A stretch of 61,102 nucleotides of DNA from Chlorobiota bacterium (GTDB lineage Bacteria; Bacteroidota; Ignavibacteria; Tepidaquicellales; OLB5): assembly GCA_022616535.1 (NCBI GenBank), contig JAKEEM010000048.1, forward strand, positions 1 through 61,102. Direction: 5' to 3'. Made by a program: the position numbers and the translations under genes. A model generated the notes under the pieces. The model saw only the letters and a program-made list of their open reading frames with translations. It did not search any database and was not told where the DNA came from. This document shows, one piece after another, positions 18,078 to 27,557 of this stretch (position 1 is the first letter of the stretch; each line of letters starts with the position of its first letter).

Positions 18078-18683
18078 TTATAATTCTTTCTTGCTGACTA
18101 TGTTTAGTTTTTCATCAAGCTCATAAAATATTGGAATACCTGTTGGGATTTCCACCTTCACAATCTGCTCACCTGTTAATTTTTCGAGATACATTATCAG
18201 TGCTCTAAGACTATTTCCGTGAGCAACAACCAGCAAATCTTTCCCCTCTTTTAAAAGATGCTCAATTTTTTTATGGTAGTAAGGCAGAACTCTCTCAGCA
18301 GTGTTTTTCAGGCTTTCTCCGTTGGGCGGGGGAGTGTCGTAGCTTCGCCTCCATATATGAACCTTTTCAGCGCCAAATTTCTGGCGGCATTCGTCTTTGT
18401 TTAAGCCCTGCAAATCACCGTACATTCTCTCATTAAGCGCTTCATCTTTTTCCACAACTAAATGGTTAAATCCAGCCGTTTGTGCTGCTATTTCGAATGT
18501 TTTTATTGCTCTTTGCAGAACCGATGTAAATGCTTTGTCAAAATGCAATCCTTTTATCTTTTCTCCCGCCAGCCGGGCTTCTTCTTCGCCTTTAGCCGAA
18601 AGAGGAATATCAATCCATCCGGTAAAGCGGTTTTCTTTATTCCATTCGGATTCCCCGTGGCGAATAAGTACTAGTTTAGGCAT
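18078..18683 (-). CDS. gpmA: 2,3-bisphosphoglycerate-dependent phosphoglycerate mutase
   Basis: A 201-residue histidine phosphatase-superfamily enzyme. It has the phospho-histidine motif RHGESEWN (H9), NRFTGWIDIPLS, the ERMYGDLQGLNKDE block specific to dPGM rather than to general phosphatases, GESLKNT, and the second catalytic His in VVAHGNSLRAL. It is shorter than the roughly 250-residue E. coli enzyme but comparable to other short dPGMs. It interconverts 3- and 2-phosphoglycerate in glycolysis. It is the first gene of the minus-strand operon that runs to 12966. Confidence 0.92.
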   Translation of the reverse strand: MPKLVLIRHGESEWNKENRFTGWIDIPLSAKGEEEARLAGEKIKGLHFDKAFTSVLQRAIKTFEIAAQTAGFNHLVVEKDEALNERMYGDLQGLNKDECRQKFGAEKVHIWRRSYDTPPPNGESLKNTAERVLPYYHKKIEHLLKEGKDLLVVAHGNSLRALIMYLEKLTGEQIVKVEIPTGIPIFYELDEKLNIVSKKEL

Positions 18684-18780
18684 ATGTTGATCTTAAAATA
18701 AGTTGAAAATATCGGTAAATATAGCTTTTTGCGAGTTTCTATTAAACCATAAAACTCCCCCCTAAAAAATAAAATAAAAA

Positions 18781-18805
18781 TCCCCCGGCTTATTCAACCG
18801 GGGGA
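18781..18805 (-). terminator. Intrinsic terminator downstream of the seven-repeat sorting-domain gene
   Basis: TCCCCCGG (18781-18788) pairs perfectly with CCGGGGGA (18798-18805). On the minus strand the stem is followed by a T-rich run (18767-18780). It lies 39 bases past the stop of the gene ending at 18844. Confidence 0.85.
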
Positions 18806-18843
18806 CTGGCAAGCAATTATTAACCAACCAAATTATACCATAA

Positions 18844-20193
18844 CTATTTAACCAGAACCATCTTCTTCGTTTCTCTGTAACTGTCCGAAATTAATTCATA
18901 ATAATAAACTCCCGCCGAAAGACCGGATGCGTAAAAATTATACTCGTAGCTTCCGGTACCGAGCACTTGATTTACAAGCAATGCCTGTTCTTTGCCCAAA
19001 GCGTCAAACACCCTTAATTTAACTATCCCGTTTTTAGTTATATCGAATTTTATTTTAGTTGATGGGTTGAACGGATTGGGATAATTCTGATAGAGCTTAT
19101 ACGATGAAGGAGTGTTGTTATTCAGCAGCTGAATTCCTGTGGTTACGCCCCACCTTGCAATGTTATTAACAGTCGTTCCGCCTGCGCTGCTAAAATCTCC
19201 CCCCGCATACGGTAATGAGCCATATACTGCAATTGATAGAACAAAAATCGGGTCGCCGCCTGTCATACCGCTTGATAGATTTGACCACGAAGAACTGTTC
19301 CACGTTGCGATTCTGTTTGCGCCGATACCGCCGGCAGAAGTAAAGTCACCCCCCGCAATCAATGAGCTTCCGTAAACAGCAAGTGCATAAACGGTGTTGT
19401 TCATTCCGGTGCCAAGGTTTGACCAGCTTCCGTTCCATTTAGCGATTCTGTTTACACCAACTCCGCCGACCTGCGTAAATGACCCTCCGACAATTAGTTC
19501 ATTATTCATTACATGTATTGCATAAATATCGCTGTTTACGCCTAGACCTAAATTAGACCATGACGAACCGTTCCATTTGGCGATTCTGTTTGCACCAATA
19601 CCGCCGGCAGTTGTGAACTCGCCGCCGACAACCAGCTCGTTATTGTAAACTGCGAGGCACCTTCCCTCTTCGTTCATACCGAGCCCTAAAGGCTGCCAGG
19701 AGCCGCCGCTCCATCTTGCAATTCTGTTTACTCCTGAGCCGCCGATGCTTGTAAAGCGTCCTGTGATATGAAGCTCGTTGTTATAAACAGCCATTGCAAA
19801 AATGTCATCATTGATGACCGAATTGTTTCCGAACAGTGTCCAGTTGCTTCCGTTCCATTTGGCAATCCTGCTTGCTCCGACACCGCCTACTTGTGAAAAA
19901 TCGCCGCCAACAATAAGCTCGCCGTTAAATACAATCAAAGCGGAAATCCTTCCGTTTGTGCCGAGTCCCACCGGCTGCCAGGAACTTCCGTTCCACTTGG
20001 CAATTCTGTTTGCACCGATTCCGCTTACGCTTGTAAAGTCGCCCGCCACAATCAGCTCACCATTGTAAACCGTCATTGCTCTAACGTCATTGTTGGTTCC
20101 TAAACCCAATGGATACCATTGCGAGTGAAGGACGTTAAAAGATGAATAAGTAAAGAATGTAAATAAGAATAGTAATTTAAGATTAGTTTTCAT
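18844..20193 (-). CDS. Secreted seven-repeat beta-propeller-like protein with T9SS sorting domain
   Basis: A 449-residue exported protein. After a signal peptide (about residues 1-25) come seven copies of a repeat of about 46 residues, each of the form VYNGELIVGGDF, then TSAGGIGAN, RIAKWNGSSW and PLGLGTN. This suggests a seven-blade propeller-like fold. The last 80 residues are a type A T9SS sorting domain beginning YKLYQNYPNPFNPST and ending in a short basic tail (KKMVLVK). Such proteins are cleaved and anchored or released at the cell surface. Function is unknown; the repeats resemble delta-60-repeat proteins. A strong AAGAGGGGGG ribosome site precedes ATG 20193. Confidence 0.85.
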   Translation of the reverse strand: MKTNLKLLFLFTFFTYSSFNVLHSQWYPLGLGTNNDVRAMTVYNGELIVAGDFTSVSGIGANRIAKWNGSSWQPVGLGTNGRISALIVFNGELIVGGDFSQVGGVGASRIAKWNGSNWTLFGNNSVINDDIFAMAVYNNELHITGRFTSIGGSGVNRIARWSGGSWQPLGLGMNEEGRCLAVYNNELVVGGEFTTAGGIGANRIAKWNGSSWSNLGLGVNSDIYAIHVMNNELIVGGSFTQVGGVGVNRIAKWNGSWSNLGTGMNNTVYALAVYGSSLIAGGDFTSAGGIGANRIATWNSSSWSNLSSGMTGGDPIFVLSIAVYGSLPYAGGDFSSAGGTTVNNIARWGVTTGIQLLNNNTPSSYKLYQNYPNPFNPSTKIKFDITKNGIVKLRVFDALGKEQALLVNQVLGTGSYEYNFYASGLSAGVYYYELISDSYRETKKMVLVK

Positions 20194-20332
20194 ATTTCCC
20201 CCCTCTTGATATATGAAAAATAAAGTTTAACTTAGTAGCTAAAATAATTAGTAATTATAGGGAAGTAAATAGCTGGAGTAATTAGCTAAAATGGGTATAA
20301 ATTCTGTTAATATCTGTTTTTTAAAAAATTAA

Positions 20333-20359
20333 AAACCCTCCCGGGGAGTAGGAGGGTTT
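20333..20359 (-). terminator. Intrinsic terminator downstream of the 326-residue lipoprotein gene
   Basis: AAACCCTCC (20333-20341) pairs with GGAGGGTTT (20351-20359), and the minus strand continues into TTTTTAATTTTTTAA. It sits about 55 bases beyond the stop of the gene at 20414. Confidence 0.8.
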
Positions 20360-20413
20360 CGTTATTAAGCAGGACAGAACATTGTTTTTGTCTCCACATT
20401 TATAATTAGAACA

Positions 20414-21394
20414 TTACGGCAAAACCCTGTAAGGTGCGCCTGCCAAATCAGATGCGAACTCAACCGGGCTATCGTCATAAAGAGATTTATATGTAGACGC
20501 ACTGATGTAGCCGTTGAATTTTCCTATTTTATGCTGCGGATAAATTGTGAAAGTTTTTTCATAAACTCTGTTCCATCCGGAACCGCTTGGAACCTGTGAG
20601 GTCATTACAAAAGGTTCACGGTGAAAACCGAATGTGTTTCTTGCCCAATGCCATGCTACTATATCCTGCTCTGATTGAGCTGAATACGTGGATACAACAA
20701 TTTTTACCTGGTCGCCGATTCTTACTTCGGGTATTCCAGAACCGTTGAAGCGCCTTGTGGTGAATACATTCTGAGTAAAATCCGGACCTTGAAAAGTATA
20801 CTGCAAAACATTATTTACGTAAACCTGTATTTGCTGCATTTGTACGTAATCGTTGCTGTTCTGGGGAACGGTTGTACCGCCGTCAACCATTGATACTTTA
20901 TAGAGCTTCCAGTTAAAACGCGGACGCGGGGTGTGCGCAATTCGCTTAAACACGGCTTTCCTTCTCAAAACTTCCGTATACGGTTTTTGAATGCTGTCAA
21001 GATTCCCGTTAACATAGCCTATAATATGAAATACACCGTTGATGGTTCTTTCGATGGTTGCGTTCTTTATGCTGTCACCTTCGCTTGTAATTGTAACGGT
21101 AACGCTCGTGCCTGTAATTCTTCTGCCCCATTTAACCAGTGAATCAATAGGAGTATCTCCGCCGCCATTGTTTCCAACGGCACCTCCGTTATCCAGGTCA
21201 TAAGCTTCGTTTGACATCAGGTCGTCATCTTCCTGCTGGTTAGAGCCGATACCTGCGGTCACAACTTCCTTTATGAATTCATCGTCAGTCTGGTTTTCTT
21301 CAACCGTGCTTTCAGAACATGCTGAAAAATAAGCTGAAAATGCAGTAAAAATAAGCAAAATCAGCAGTTTTTTTGAGGTTTTTAAATGTTTCAT
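20414..21394 (-). CDS. Predicted lipoprotein of unknown function
   Basis: A 326-residue protein whose N-terminus is a lipoprotein signal: a Lys-rich start, a hydrophobic core and the lipobox FSAC with Cys at about residue 26. A low-complexity acidic and Gly/Asn-rich linker follows (DLDNGGAVGNNGGGD), then a beta-rich domain with KRIAHTPRPRFNWKLYKVS and VYVNNVLQYTFQGPDF. I do not recognise the family. It stands alone, has its own terminator at 20333-20359, and is preceded by 268 bp without a gene. Likely outer-membrane or surface located. Confidence 0.75.
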   Translation of the reverse strand: MKHLKTSKKLLILLIFTAFSAYFSACSESTVEENQTDDEFIKEVVTAGIGSNQQEDDDLMSNEAYDLDNGGAVGNNGGGDTPIDSLVKWGRRITGTSVTVTITSEGDSIKNATIERTINGVFHIIGYVNGNLDSIQKPYTEVLRRKAVFKRIAHTPRPRFNWKLYKVSMVDGGTTVPQNSNDYVQMQQIQVYVNNVLQYTFQGPDFTQNVFTTRRFNGSGIPEVRIGDQVKIVVSTYSAQSEQDIVAWHWARNTFGFHREPFVMTSQVPSGSGWNRVYEKTFTIYPQHKIGKFNGYISASTYKSLYDDSPVEFASDLAGAPYRVLP

Positions 21395-21662
21395 TTTTTA
21401 TCTCCTTTATTGCTTTCTTATATTGTTTTCTTGTTTTTTTGGCTTTTTTGGTTATAACCCATTTGTATCAATAAGACAAGGAGACACTCAAAAGGTTTAA
21501 TGGATTCTTACTTTTTTCGTGATAGTGAAATATGTTAAGACGTGAGTAATACAAACTGTCGTAAGCCTCGTTAAATGAAATCGCTGCTTAATAATTTGGG
21601 CGGACGGCAGGAAGGGATAAATCTGATTTAAGTAAAAAAAAAGATTACACCATAACTAATCT

Positions 21663-22385
21663 CTATTTCACAAAAGCAAGAATACTACCCGGCATTATAA
21701 GTGATCTAATTTCATCATAAGCAATAAACACTTCGCTTGGTCCTTCAACATACGGGCCTACCTGGTAAGTTGGAAATGTAATTACGAGTCCCTTTTTAGT
21801 AATGTTAAAGACTTTAAAGTTTTCAGCACTTGGACCTGCACCGTCTTTAAGCCAGTCCTCGGGCTCAATCCCATGCTCCTTTTTAAGCTCATCCAGCTCC
21901 CTGATGCAGATTTCCGAGATTTTGCCTCCCCAGCCCGAACTGAGTAAATCACCCAGTCCAAGTTCCTTATGATTTTCCAAATCATAATTTATGCTAAAGT
22001 TTGAATTATTGGGATGAGCAGCTCCTGAAAAATACCAGAGTTCATAAAATAAAACGCTGATTAAGCCGTTGGACGCATAAAAAACCGAATCGCCCGCTTC
22101 ATAAAAACTCCCCATTTCATGATTAGTGGTCGTTGTATCCCAGTCCTTCATCCAAACGTTGAAGGTGACTCTGATACCCTCGGCTTTGTTTGTTATAAAG
22201 CGGTTAAACAAGCTCATAGATGTTATGTGTTCTTTGAAATCCTTAATAAGCGGATAGCTTATGGAAAATTCATATTTCAGCTTAGAGTTTTTATCCGTTA
22301 TTGCTTTATGACTAATCTTGTAATTTTGAGCAAAAAAATTAACGGTTAATAGTAAGGCTGAAAATATTAACAGTTTAGTTTTCAT
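21663..22385 (-). CDS. Exported DUF3298 (RsiV-like) domain protein
   Basis: A 240-residue protein with a signal peptide (MKTKLLIFSALLLTVNFFAQ) and a DUF4163/DUF3298-like arrangement: an N-terminal sandwich (KYEFSISYPLI) and the DUF3298 hallmark SGAAHPNNSNFSINYDLEN, followed by LGDLL and a C-terminal FPTYQVGPYVEGPSEVFI. The same fold is found in the RsiV anti-sigma factor extracellular domain that binds lysozyme; binding a peptidoglycan hydrolase is therefore possible but unproven. It starts 11 bases after the symporter stop, so the two may be co-transcribed. Confidence 0.8.
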   Translation of the reverse strand: MKTKLLIFSALLLTVNFFAQNYKISHKAITDKNSKLKYEFSISYPLIKDFKEHITSMSLFNRFITNKAEGIRVTFNVWMKDWDTTTTNHEMGSFYEAGDSVFYASNGLISVLFYELWYFSGAAHPNNSNFSINYDLENHKELGLGDLLSSGWGGKISEICIRELDELKKEHGIEPEDWLKDGAGPSAENFKVFNITKKGLVITFPTYQVGPYVEGPSEVFIAYDEIRSLIMPGSILAFVK

Positions 22386-22396
22386 ATTTTTTATAA

Positions 22397-23872
22397 TTAT
22401 TGTTTCTTATCAGAACTGTGATTCATAAAAAGTGAAATTATATTAGCTGCTATTAATGTTATTGAAACTCCGATTATTGTATACCATGTCCACGCAATTT
22501 TAGTAAAGTAAATTACAAAAATCATTCCAATTATTCCGCATGCAAAACCGGTAATTGCTGCGGATTGCCTGGCTTTTTTAAAAAATATTCCAAGTAAAAA
22601 TGTCCCCAAAAGTCCCCCATACGTGAAAGATGCAATTGAAAGACCCAGCTCAACAACCGCTATTGATGAATTCATAAATAGAAACGCTGAAAGAACAAGC
22701 ACTCCGCACCAAATAAGCGCAATTACTCGAGACGCATTTAAAATCGTGCTTTCGGGTTTATCCTTACCCCAATACGGCTTATAAATGTCTTCAACAAGAG
22801 TAGATGATAAAGCTGAAATCGAACCCGAGAGCGTTGACATAGCAGCTGCAAGGAGTCCCGCAATAATTATGCCTGAAATCCCCGACGGCATGAAATTAAT
22901 TATAAACCTTGGAAATACTTCATCTGATTTCATCTGCTCGCCGCCGAAAAAAATAAACAGCATCGAGCCGATAAATAAGAACATTGCAAACTGCAAAAAT
23001 ACAATAAAACCGCTCGTAATAAGCGCTTTTTTAGATGCCTGAAGTGAATTTGTTGTCAGCAGTCTTTGCACAATCAGCTGGTCAGTTCCGTGCGATGCCA
23101 TTGAGAGAAATCCGCCCCCGAGAACACTCGCAATTAATGTATACGGCTTGGTAAAATCAAATGAAAAATTCAGGAAATCAAGCTTTCCATTTTCCGCGAG
23201 CTGTGAAATTATTTCTGAAAAGCCTAGTTGAATTTTGCCGGATAAAACAAAAATTGCAAGAAGTCCACCGCCTAAGTAAATAAACATCTGGATAACATCA
23301 GTCCATATTACTGCTCTTACTCCGCCCAGGTATGTATAAGCGAGTGTAATTAAAGCCATTATTATTATTGAGTATGAATAAATCTGCCAGTCAGCAGCAC
23401 CAGTAAATACATTCCATCCTTTTAATATCAAGGCAAGGGGGATTGCCGTGGCATACAATCTCACACCGTCAGCAAAGACTCTTGTGACCATAAATACTGA
23501 AGAGGCAAAATTCTTTGTTTTCGCACCGAATCTTTTATCAAGGTAAGCATAAGCAGTTAATAGTTCGCCCTCAAAATATCTGGGAAGCAAATAGTAGCTT
23601 ACTACAATCCTGCCGATTATATAACCAATAGCAATCTGCAGAAAATTAAGATTGCCCACGTAGGCAATTCCGGGGATACTGATGAAAGTAAGAGCGCTTG
23701 TTTCAGTGGCTACAACTGCAAAGCAAACCGCCCACCAGGGTATAGCTTTTTCGCTAACAAAATAATCGCGTGCGGATTTCTGCCTGCCGCCTTTTATTAT
23801 TCCGTAGGCAGTTACTCCGAGGAGGTAAACAATTACAATGATTACATCGAGGGAGGAAAAATTCATCTGCAA
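22397..23872 (-). CDS. Sodium:solute symporter (SSS/SLC5 family)
   Basis: A 491-residue transporter with about 13 membrane helices. Family features include KGGRQKSARDYFVSEKAIPWW after helix 1, ETSALTFISIPG (helix 3), the YTYLGGVRAVIWTDVIQ segment, and the SSS signature region GLLAAAMSTLSGSISALSSTLVEDIYKP with conserved Ser/Thr of the second Na+ site. Substrate cannot be assigned; the sugar, sialic-acid and proline subfamilies all share these motifs. It may form a two-gene unit with the DUF3298 gene. Confidence 0.9.
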   Translation of the reverse strand: MQMNFSSLDVIIVIVYLLGVTAYGIIKGGRQKSARDYFVSEKAIPWWAVCFAVVATETSALTFISIPGIAYVGNLNFLQIAIGYIIGRIVVSYYLLPRYFEGELLTAYAYLDKRFGAKTKNFASSVFMVTRVFADGVRLYATAIPLALILKGWNVFTGAADWQIYSYSIIIMALITLAYTYLGGVRAVIWTDVIQMFIYLGGGLLAIFVLSGKIQLGFSEIISQLAENGKLDFLNFSFDFTKPYTLIASVLGGGFLSMASHGTDQLIVQRLLTTNSLQASKKALITSGFIVFLQFAMFLFIGSMLFIFFGGEQMKSDEVFPRFIINFMPSGISGIIIAGLLAAAMSTLSGSISALSSTLVEDIYKPYWGKDKPESTILNASRVIALIWCGVLVLSAFLFMNSSIAVVELGLSIASFTYGGLLGTFLLGIFFKKARQSAAITGFACGIIGMIFVIYFTKIAWTWYTIIGVSITLIAANIISLFMNHSSDKKQ

Positions 23873-23923
23873 ATATAGGGTTAATAAAGTAAAAAAACGA
23901 GAAAATCCGCAAAAAAGTTTATA

Positions 23924-25261
23924 CTACCTAATCAATACCATCTTTTTGGTTTCGATAAATTTCTCCGTTTCTAATCTATAGAAATAAACCCCTGATGAAA
24001 CTTCATAATTATCTTTATCTCTTCCATTCCACATAATCTGATAGGGACCGCCAGAAAGATAGTTATTTAGCAAAACAAGTACTTCATTTCCAAGAATATC
24101 AAAGATGATAATTTTGATTCGGGAAAACTTTGGGACATAAAACTTAATTGATGTCATTGGATTAAATGGATTGGGATAGTTTTGATTAAGGTCATAATCT
24201 GCTGGGAAGCTTGTGTTATTGTTATTAATTCCGATACTCTGATCAGCCGTATATTTGTAAATTTTTCTGCCGACAGCATACCCCAGAGTATCGTTCACAA
24301 ATCTAACCCTGTTCACATTATGCATAATGTCCGATATATACCAAGTGATGCCCCCGTCAGTTGTTTCATAAGAGTTTATGCTTCCGCCAAGCCAACCCGA
24401 AGATGAATTTAAAAATCCAATCCCCTGTGTAAAGTAACCATTGCCTCCAACATTATAAATCGTTTTTATCCAGTTGTTTCCGGCATTAGTTGATTTCAAA
24501 AACTGAAGCTGCATACCGGTATAGTTTAGTGAAGCATATACAATATTCGGAGCCATACCTATCTTCCAACAACTTGCGTCAATTACGGCGGACTCGTATT
24601 TTACAACCCAGTTCAAGCCCCCGTTTGAAGTGAACAAGATTTTAGCTCTCTGATTAGGATAGATTCCAGTGCCGCCAACTACAAAACCCGAATCAACACT
24701 GCTAAAATTGCAATCAACAAGGCATGAAACTAAACCGCTCATATCTATTGACAGCCAATTCATTCCCCCATTTGTTGTTTTAATTACATACGCAGGCGTC
24801 TCTATCCTCCCGCATGCATAGATTACCGATTGATTTACTACTGAAATTCCGCATAACCCTTTTGGAACCGGACCAGTTATGTTCGAAACAATTAACCAGT
24901 TTATGCCTCCATCAGTTGTTTGAATCAAGGGTTTATGAATTCCTATAGTAGTATCATAAATTCCAATCCACCCGTTCAATGAATCGGCGAATCCGACTGC
25001 ACGCAAATATGCAGTTGTCTGGTATTGTAATAGCCAGTTAAAACCACCGTTCGTAGTTTTATACACGTAGCCTTGGTTTGAAGCAAAACTTGTATTATAA
25101 ACCGCCCAGCCTGTGTAAGCATTTACGAAAAATATATCGTCGTATCTCCAACTAGTGTAGGGGGAATTAGGCAGCTCAACCCATCTTAGAGATTGTGTGT
25201 AGGAATTAATTCTAAATACTGAAAAGATTAAAAAAATTGTAATATATTTTATTATTCCCAT
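23924..25261 (-). CDS. Secreted Ycf48/BNR-like repeat protein with T9SS sorting domain
   Basis: A 445-residue exported protein. The N-terminus is a signal peptide (MGIIKYITIFLIFSVF). The body carries repeated Asp-box-like motifs (KTTNGGFNWL, QTTDGGINWL, KTTNGGMNWL, FTSNGGLNWV, KSTNAGNNWI and YETTDGGITW), as in Ycf48 or BNR beta-propellers. It ends with a type A T9SS sorting domain (DYDLNQNYPNPFNPMT, terminal KKMVLIR). Glycosidase activity is not implied; many such propellers are surface adhesins or assembly factors. It is a single gene upstream of the pnp end of the translation operon. Confidence 0.85.
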   Translation of the reverse strand: MGIIKYITIFLIFSVFRINSYTQSLRWVELPNSPYTSWRYDDIFFVNAYTGWAVYNTSFASNQGYVYKTTNGGFNWLLQYQTTAYLRAVGFADSLNGWIGIYDTTIGIHKPLIQTTDGGINWLIVSNITGPVPKGLCGISVVNQSVIYACGRIETPAYVIKTTNGGMNWLSIDMSGLVSCLVDCNFSSVDSGFVVGGTGIYPNQRAKILFTSNGGLNWVVKYESAVIDASCWKIGMAPNIVYASLNYTGMQLQFLKSTNAGNNWIKTIYNVGGNGYFTQGIGFLNSSSGWLGGSINSYETTDGGITWYISDIMHNVNRVRFVNDTLGYAVGRKIYKYTADQSIGINNNNTSFPADYDLNQNYPNPFNPMTSIKFYVPKFSRIKIIIFDILGNEVLVLLNNYLSGGPYQIMWNGRDKDNYEVSSGVYFYRLETEKFIETKKMVLIR

Positions 25262-25330
25262 GCCAGCTTATAATATATATATTAATTAATTCAAATAAAA
25301 ATTCGAACCTTAAAAGCCCGCATTCGTTAT

Positions 25331-25346
25331 CCCCGCTTTCGCGGGG
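25331..25346. repeat. Short perfect hairpin CCCCGC-TTTC-GCGGGG
   Basis: A six-base-pair GC hairpin with a TTTC loop lies 17 bases past the pnp stop. It lacks a T-run on the minus strand, so it reads more like a dispersed intergenic palindrome than a full intrinsic terminator, although it could stabilise the 3' end of the pnp transcript. Confidence 0.5.
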
Positions 25347-25362
25347 ACAAGTTTGTTATTTA

Positions 25363-27486
25363 TTATTCGCTCTTAACAGCTTCTTTCTTTTCCTTGCCTT
25401 CATCATCAAGCAGAACTTTACGGCTGAGCGAAAGCTTGCCTGTTTCTCTGTCAATCTCCAGAACCTTAACCGTAACCATATCGCCGCGTCTTAAAACGTC
25501 TTCAACCTTATTTACCCGCTTTTTGTCAATCTGTGATATGTGCAGCAGCCCTTCCTTGCCGGGAAGTATCTCCACAAACGCGCCGAAATCAGTAGTTTTT
25601 ACTACTTTGCCTTTGTAGATTTTCCCTTTCTCCGGCACCTCGGTTATCTTTGCAATCATTGACTGAGCTATTCGGGCAGATTCACCCGAAACCGCCGCAA
25701 TAACAACCGTTCCGTCGTCTTCAATATTAATTTCAGCACCTGACTCTTCGATAATGTGCCTTATATTCTTTCCTCCGGGTCCGATAACTGCGCCAATCAT
25801 ATCAATGGGGACTGTCATAGTATACAGGTGCGGCGCATACGGAGAAATATTTTCTCTTGGTTCTGCAATTGCCCCGCGCATAACATCCAATATATGCATT
25901 CTCCCTTCTTTTGCCTGCTGTAATGCAGTTTCCAGAACCTCAAAGGAGACGCCCTTAATTTTAATATCCATCTGGAAGCCGGTAATTCCTTCGGTTGTTC
26001 CGCAGACTTTAAAATCCATATCGCCAAGGAAGTCTTCATTGCCTAAAATGTCGGAAAGCACTGCGACTCTGTCAGATTCTTTAATTAATCCCATAGCAAT
26101 ACCTGCAACGGGACGCTTAATTTTAACACCACCATCCATGAGCGCAAGTGTTCCCGCGCATACAGTAGCCATCGATGACGAACCGTTTGATTCAAGAATA
26201 TCAGATACAATCCTTATTGTATATGGAAAATCCTCCTCAGGGGGAAGCATATTCTCAAGCGAGCGTTCTGCCAGATGTCCGTGGCCGACTTCACGCCTGC
26301 CCGGATTGCCATACCTGCCTGTTTCACCGGTTGAAAAAGGCGGGAAGTTGTAATGGAGCATGAATCTTTTGTTTTCCTCAGGAAGCAAGCCGTCAAGTAT
26401 CTGCTGGTCCATTTTAGTGCCAAGAGTCACCGATGTCAGGCTTTGTGTTTCGCCTCTTGTAAAGAGCGCCGAACCGTGATTCCTTGGTAAAATCCCAACC
26501 TCGCATGTAATCGGTCTTATATCTTTTGTCCCTCTTCCGTCAAGTCGTCTGCCTTCGGTTAAAATCATCTCTCTCATATCGTAATACTGTATATCATCAA
26601 ACGCTTTTGCAATTGCTTTTTCCCGCTCAGGGTATTTTTCCTTAAGCGATTCGGTTATTGATTCAAACAATGCCTTGTATTTCCCGCTTCTTTCATCTTT
26701 GGTAATGTTCGGCATTCTGTGAATTTCTTTAATAGCACCCTCTGCAAGCGATTTAACATCAGCAATAAGCTCCTGATTAACTTCCGCAGGTTTGACTTCT
26801 CTTTTTGCTTTCCCGCATTCGGAAGCGAGTTCCTTCTGCACAGCACACAAAAGCTTAATGTTTTCGTGAGCAAATTTAATCGCATTCAATAAATCGCTTT
26901 CCGATATCTCTGCTGACTCGCCTTCAACCATAACAATGGAATCTTCAGTTCCACCCACAATTAAATCCATATCGCTTTCTTTAAGCTGAGTATGGGTAGG
27001 GTTAACAATAAATTCACCGTTTATCCTGCCGACTCTGACTTCTCCTATAGGTCCGTCAAAGGGGATATCAGAAACCATAAGAGCTGCTGATGCGCCGAGC
27101 GCAGCAATTACATCCGCGTCGTTTTCCTGGTCAGATGAATACACTCCGCATATAACCTGTGTTTCGCACATAAATTCTTCGGGAAATAAAGGACGTATTG
27201 GTCTGTCTATTAATCTTGCGGATAATACTTCCTTCTCGCTTGGCTTGCCCTCACGTTTAAAAAATCCTCCGGGAATTTTCCCTACTGCTGCGGATTTTTC
27301 TCTGTATTCAACCTGTAACGGAAAATAATCAATGTCTTCTTTGGGTTCTTCGGATGCAACAACCGTGCAAAGCACAATTGTATCGCCGTAAGAAGCAAGA
27401 ACCGCACCGCTTGCCTGCCTGGCAAGCCGTCCTGTTTCGAGCCTCAGCTTCCTTCCGCCCAGCTCGATTTCTTTAAATGTAACCAT
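25363..27486 (-). CDS. pnp: Polyribonucleotide nucleotidyltransferase (PNPase)
   Basis: A 707-residue phosphorolytic 3'-to-5' exoribonuclease. Two RNase PH domains flank an alpha-helical linker; EGRRLDGRGTKDIRPI opens the second catalytic domain and GNEDFLGDMDFKVCGT carries the catalytic Asp region. The KH domain shows MIGAVIGPGGKNI, and a C-terminal S1 domain (KGKVVKTTDFGAFVEI) is followed by a charged tail. Length matches the family. It is the last gene of the translation operon, 177 bp after rpsO, as is common in bacteria. That gap contains a strong hairpin, see 27558-27597. Confidence 0.96.
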   Translation of the reverse strand: MVTFKEIELGGRKLRLETGRLARQASGAVLASYGDTIVLCTVVASEEPKEDIDYFPLQVEYREKSAAVGKIPGGFFKREGKPSEKEVLSARLIDRPIRPLFPEEFMCETQVICGVYSSDQENDADVIAALGASAALMVSDIPFDGPIGEVRVGRINGEFIVNPTHTQLKESDMDLIVGGTEDSIVMVEGESAEISESDLLNAIKFAHENIKLLCAVQKELASECGKAKREVKPAEVNQELIADVKSLAEGAIKEIHRMPNITKDERSGKYKALFESITESLKEKYPEREKAIAKAFDDIQYYDMREMILTEGRRLDGRGTKDIRPITCEVGILPRNHGSALFTRGETQSLTSVTLGTKMDQQILDGLLPEENKRFMLHYNFPPFSTGETGRYGNPGRREVGHGHLAERSLENMLPPEEDFPYTIRIVSDILESNGSSSMATVCAGTLALMDGGVKIKRPVAGIAMGLIKESDRVAVLSDILGNEDFLGDMDFKVCGTTEGITGFQMDIKIKGVSFEVLETALQQAKEGRMHILDVMRGAIAEPRENISPYAPHLYTMTVPIDMIGAVIGPGGKNIRHIIEESGAEINIEDDGTVVIAAVSGESARIAQSMIAKITEVPEKGKIYKGKVVKTTDFGAFVEILPGKEGLLHISQIDKKRVNKVEDVLRRGDMVTVKVLEIDRETGKLSLSRKVLLDDEGKEKKEAVKSE

Positions 27487-27557
27487 AGTATTGGTTTTTC
27501 TCCTTGAATCTTAACTGCAGTTGCGCGGGCTAATCGGTGAGATTTTTGTGCCAGCAA

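Noticed and set aside
18844-20193. Regular DNA repeats considered as a CRISPR array
   Set aside because: Repeats are about 140 bp, translate to a regular protein repeat in one frame, and lack unique spacers.
21395-21662. A possible small gene or RNA in the 268-bp gap after the 326-residue lipoprotein
   Set aside because: AT-rich with no good start, no long frame and no clear hairpin.
25754-26353. A 199-codon plus-strand open frame inside pnp
   Set aside because: It lies antisense to the strongly conserved PNPase and has no recognisable motif or start signal.
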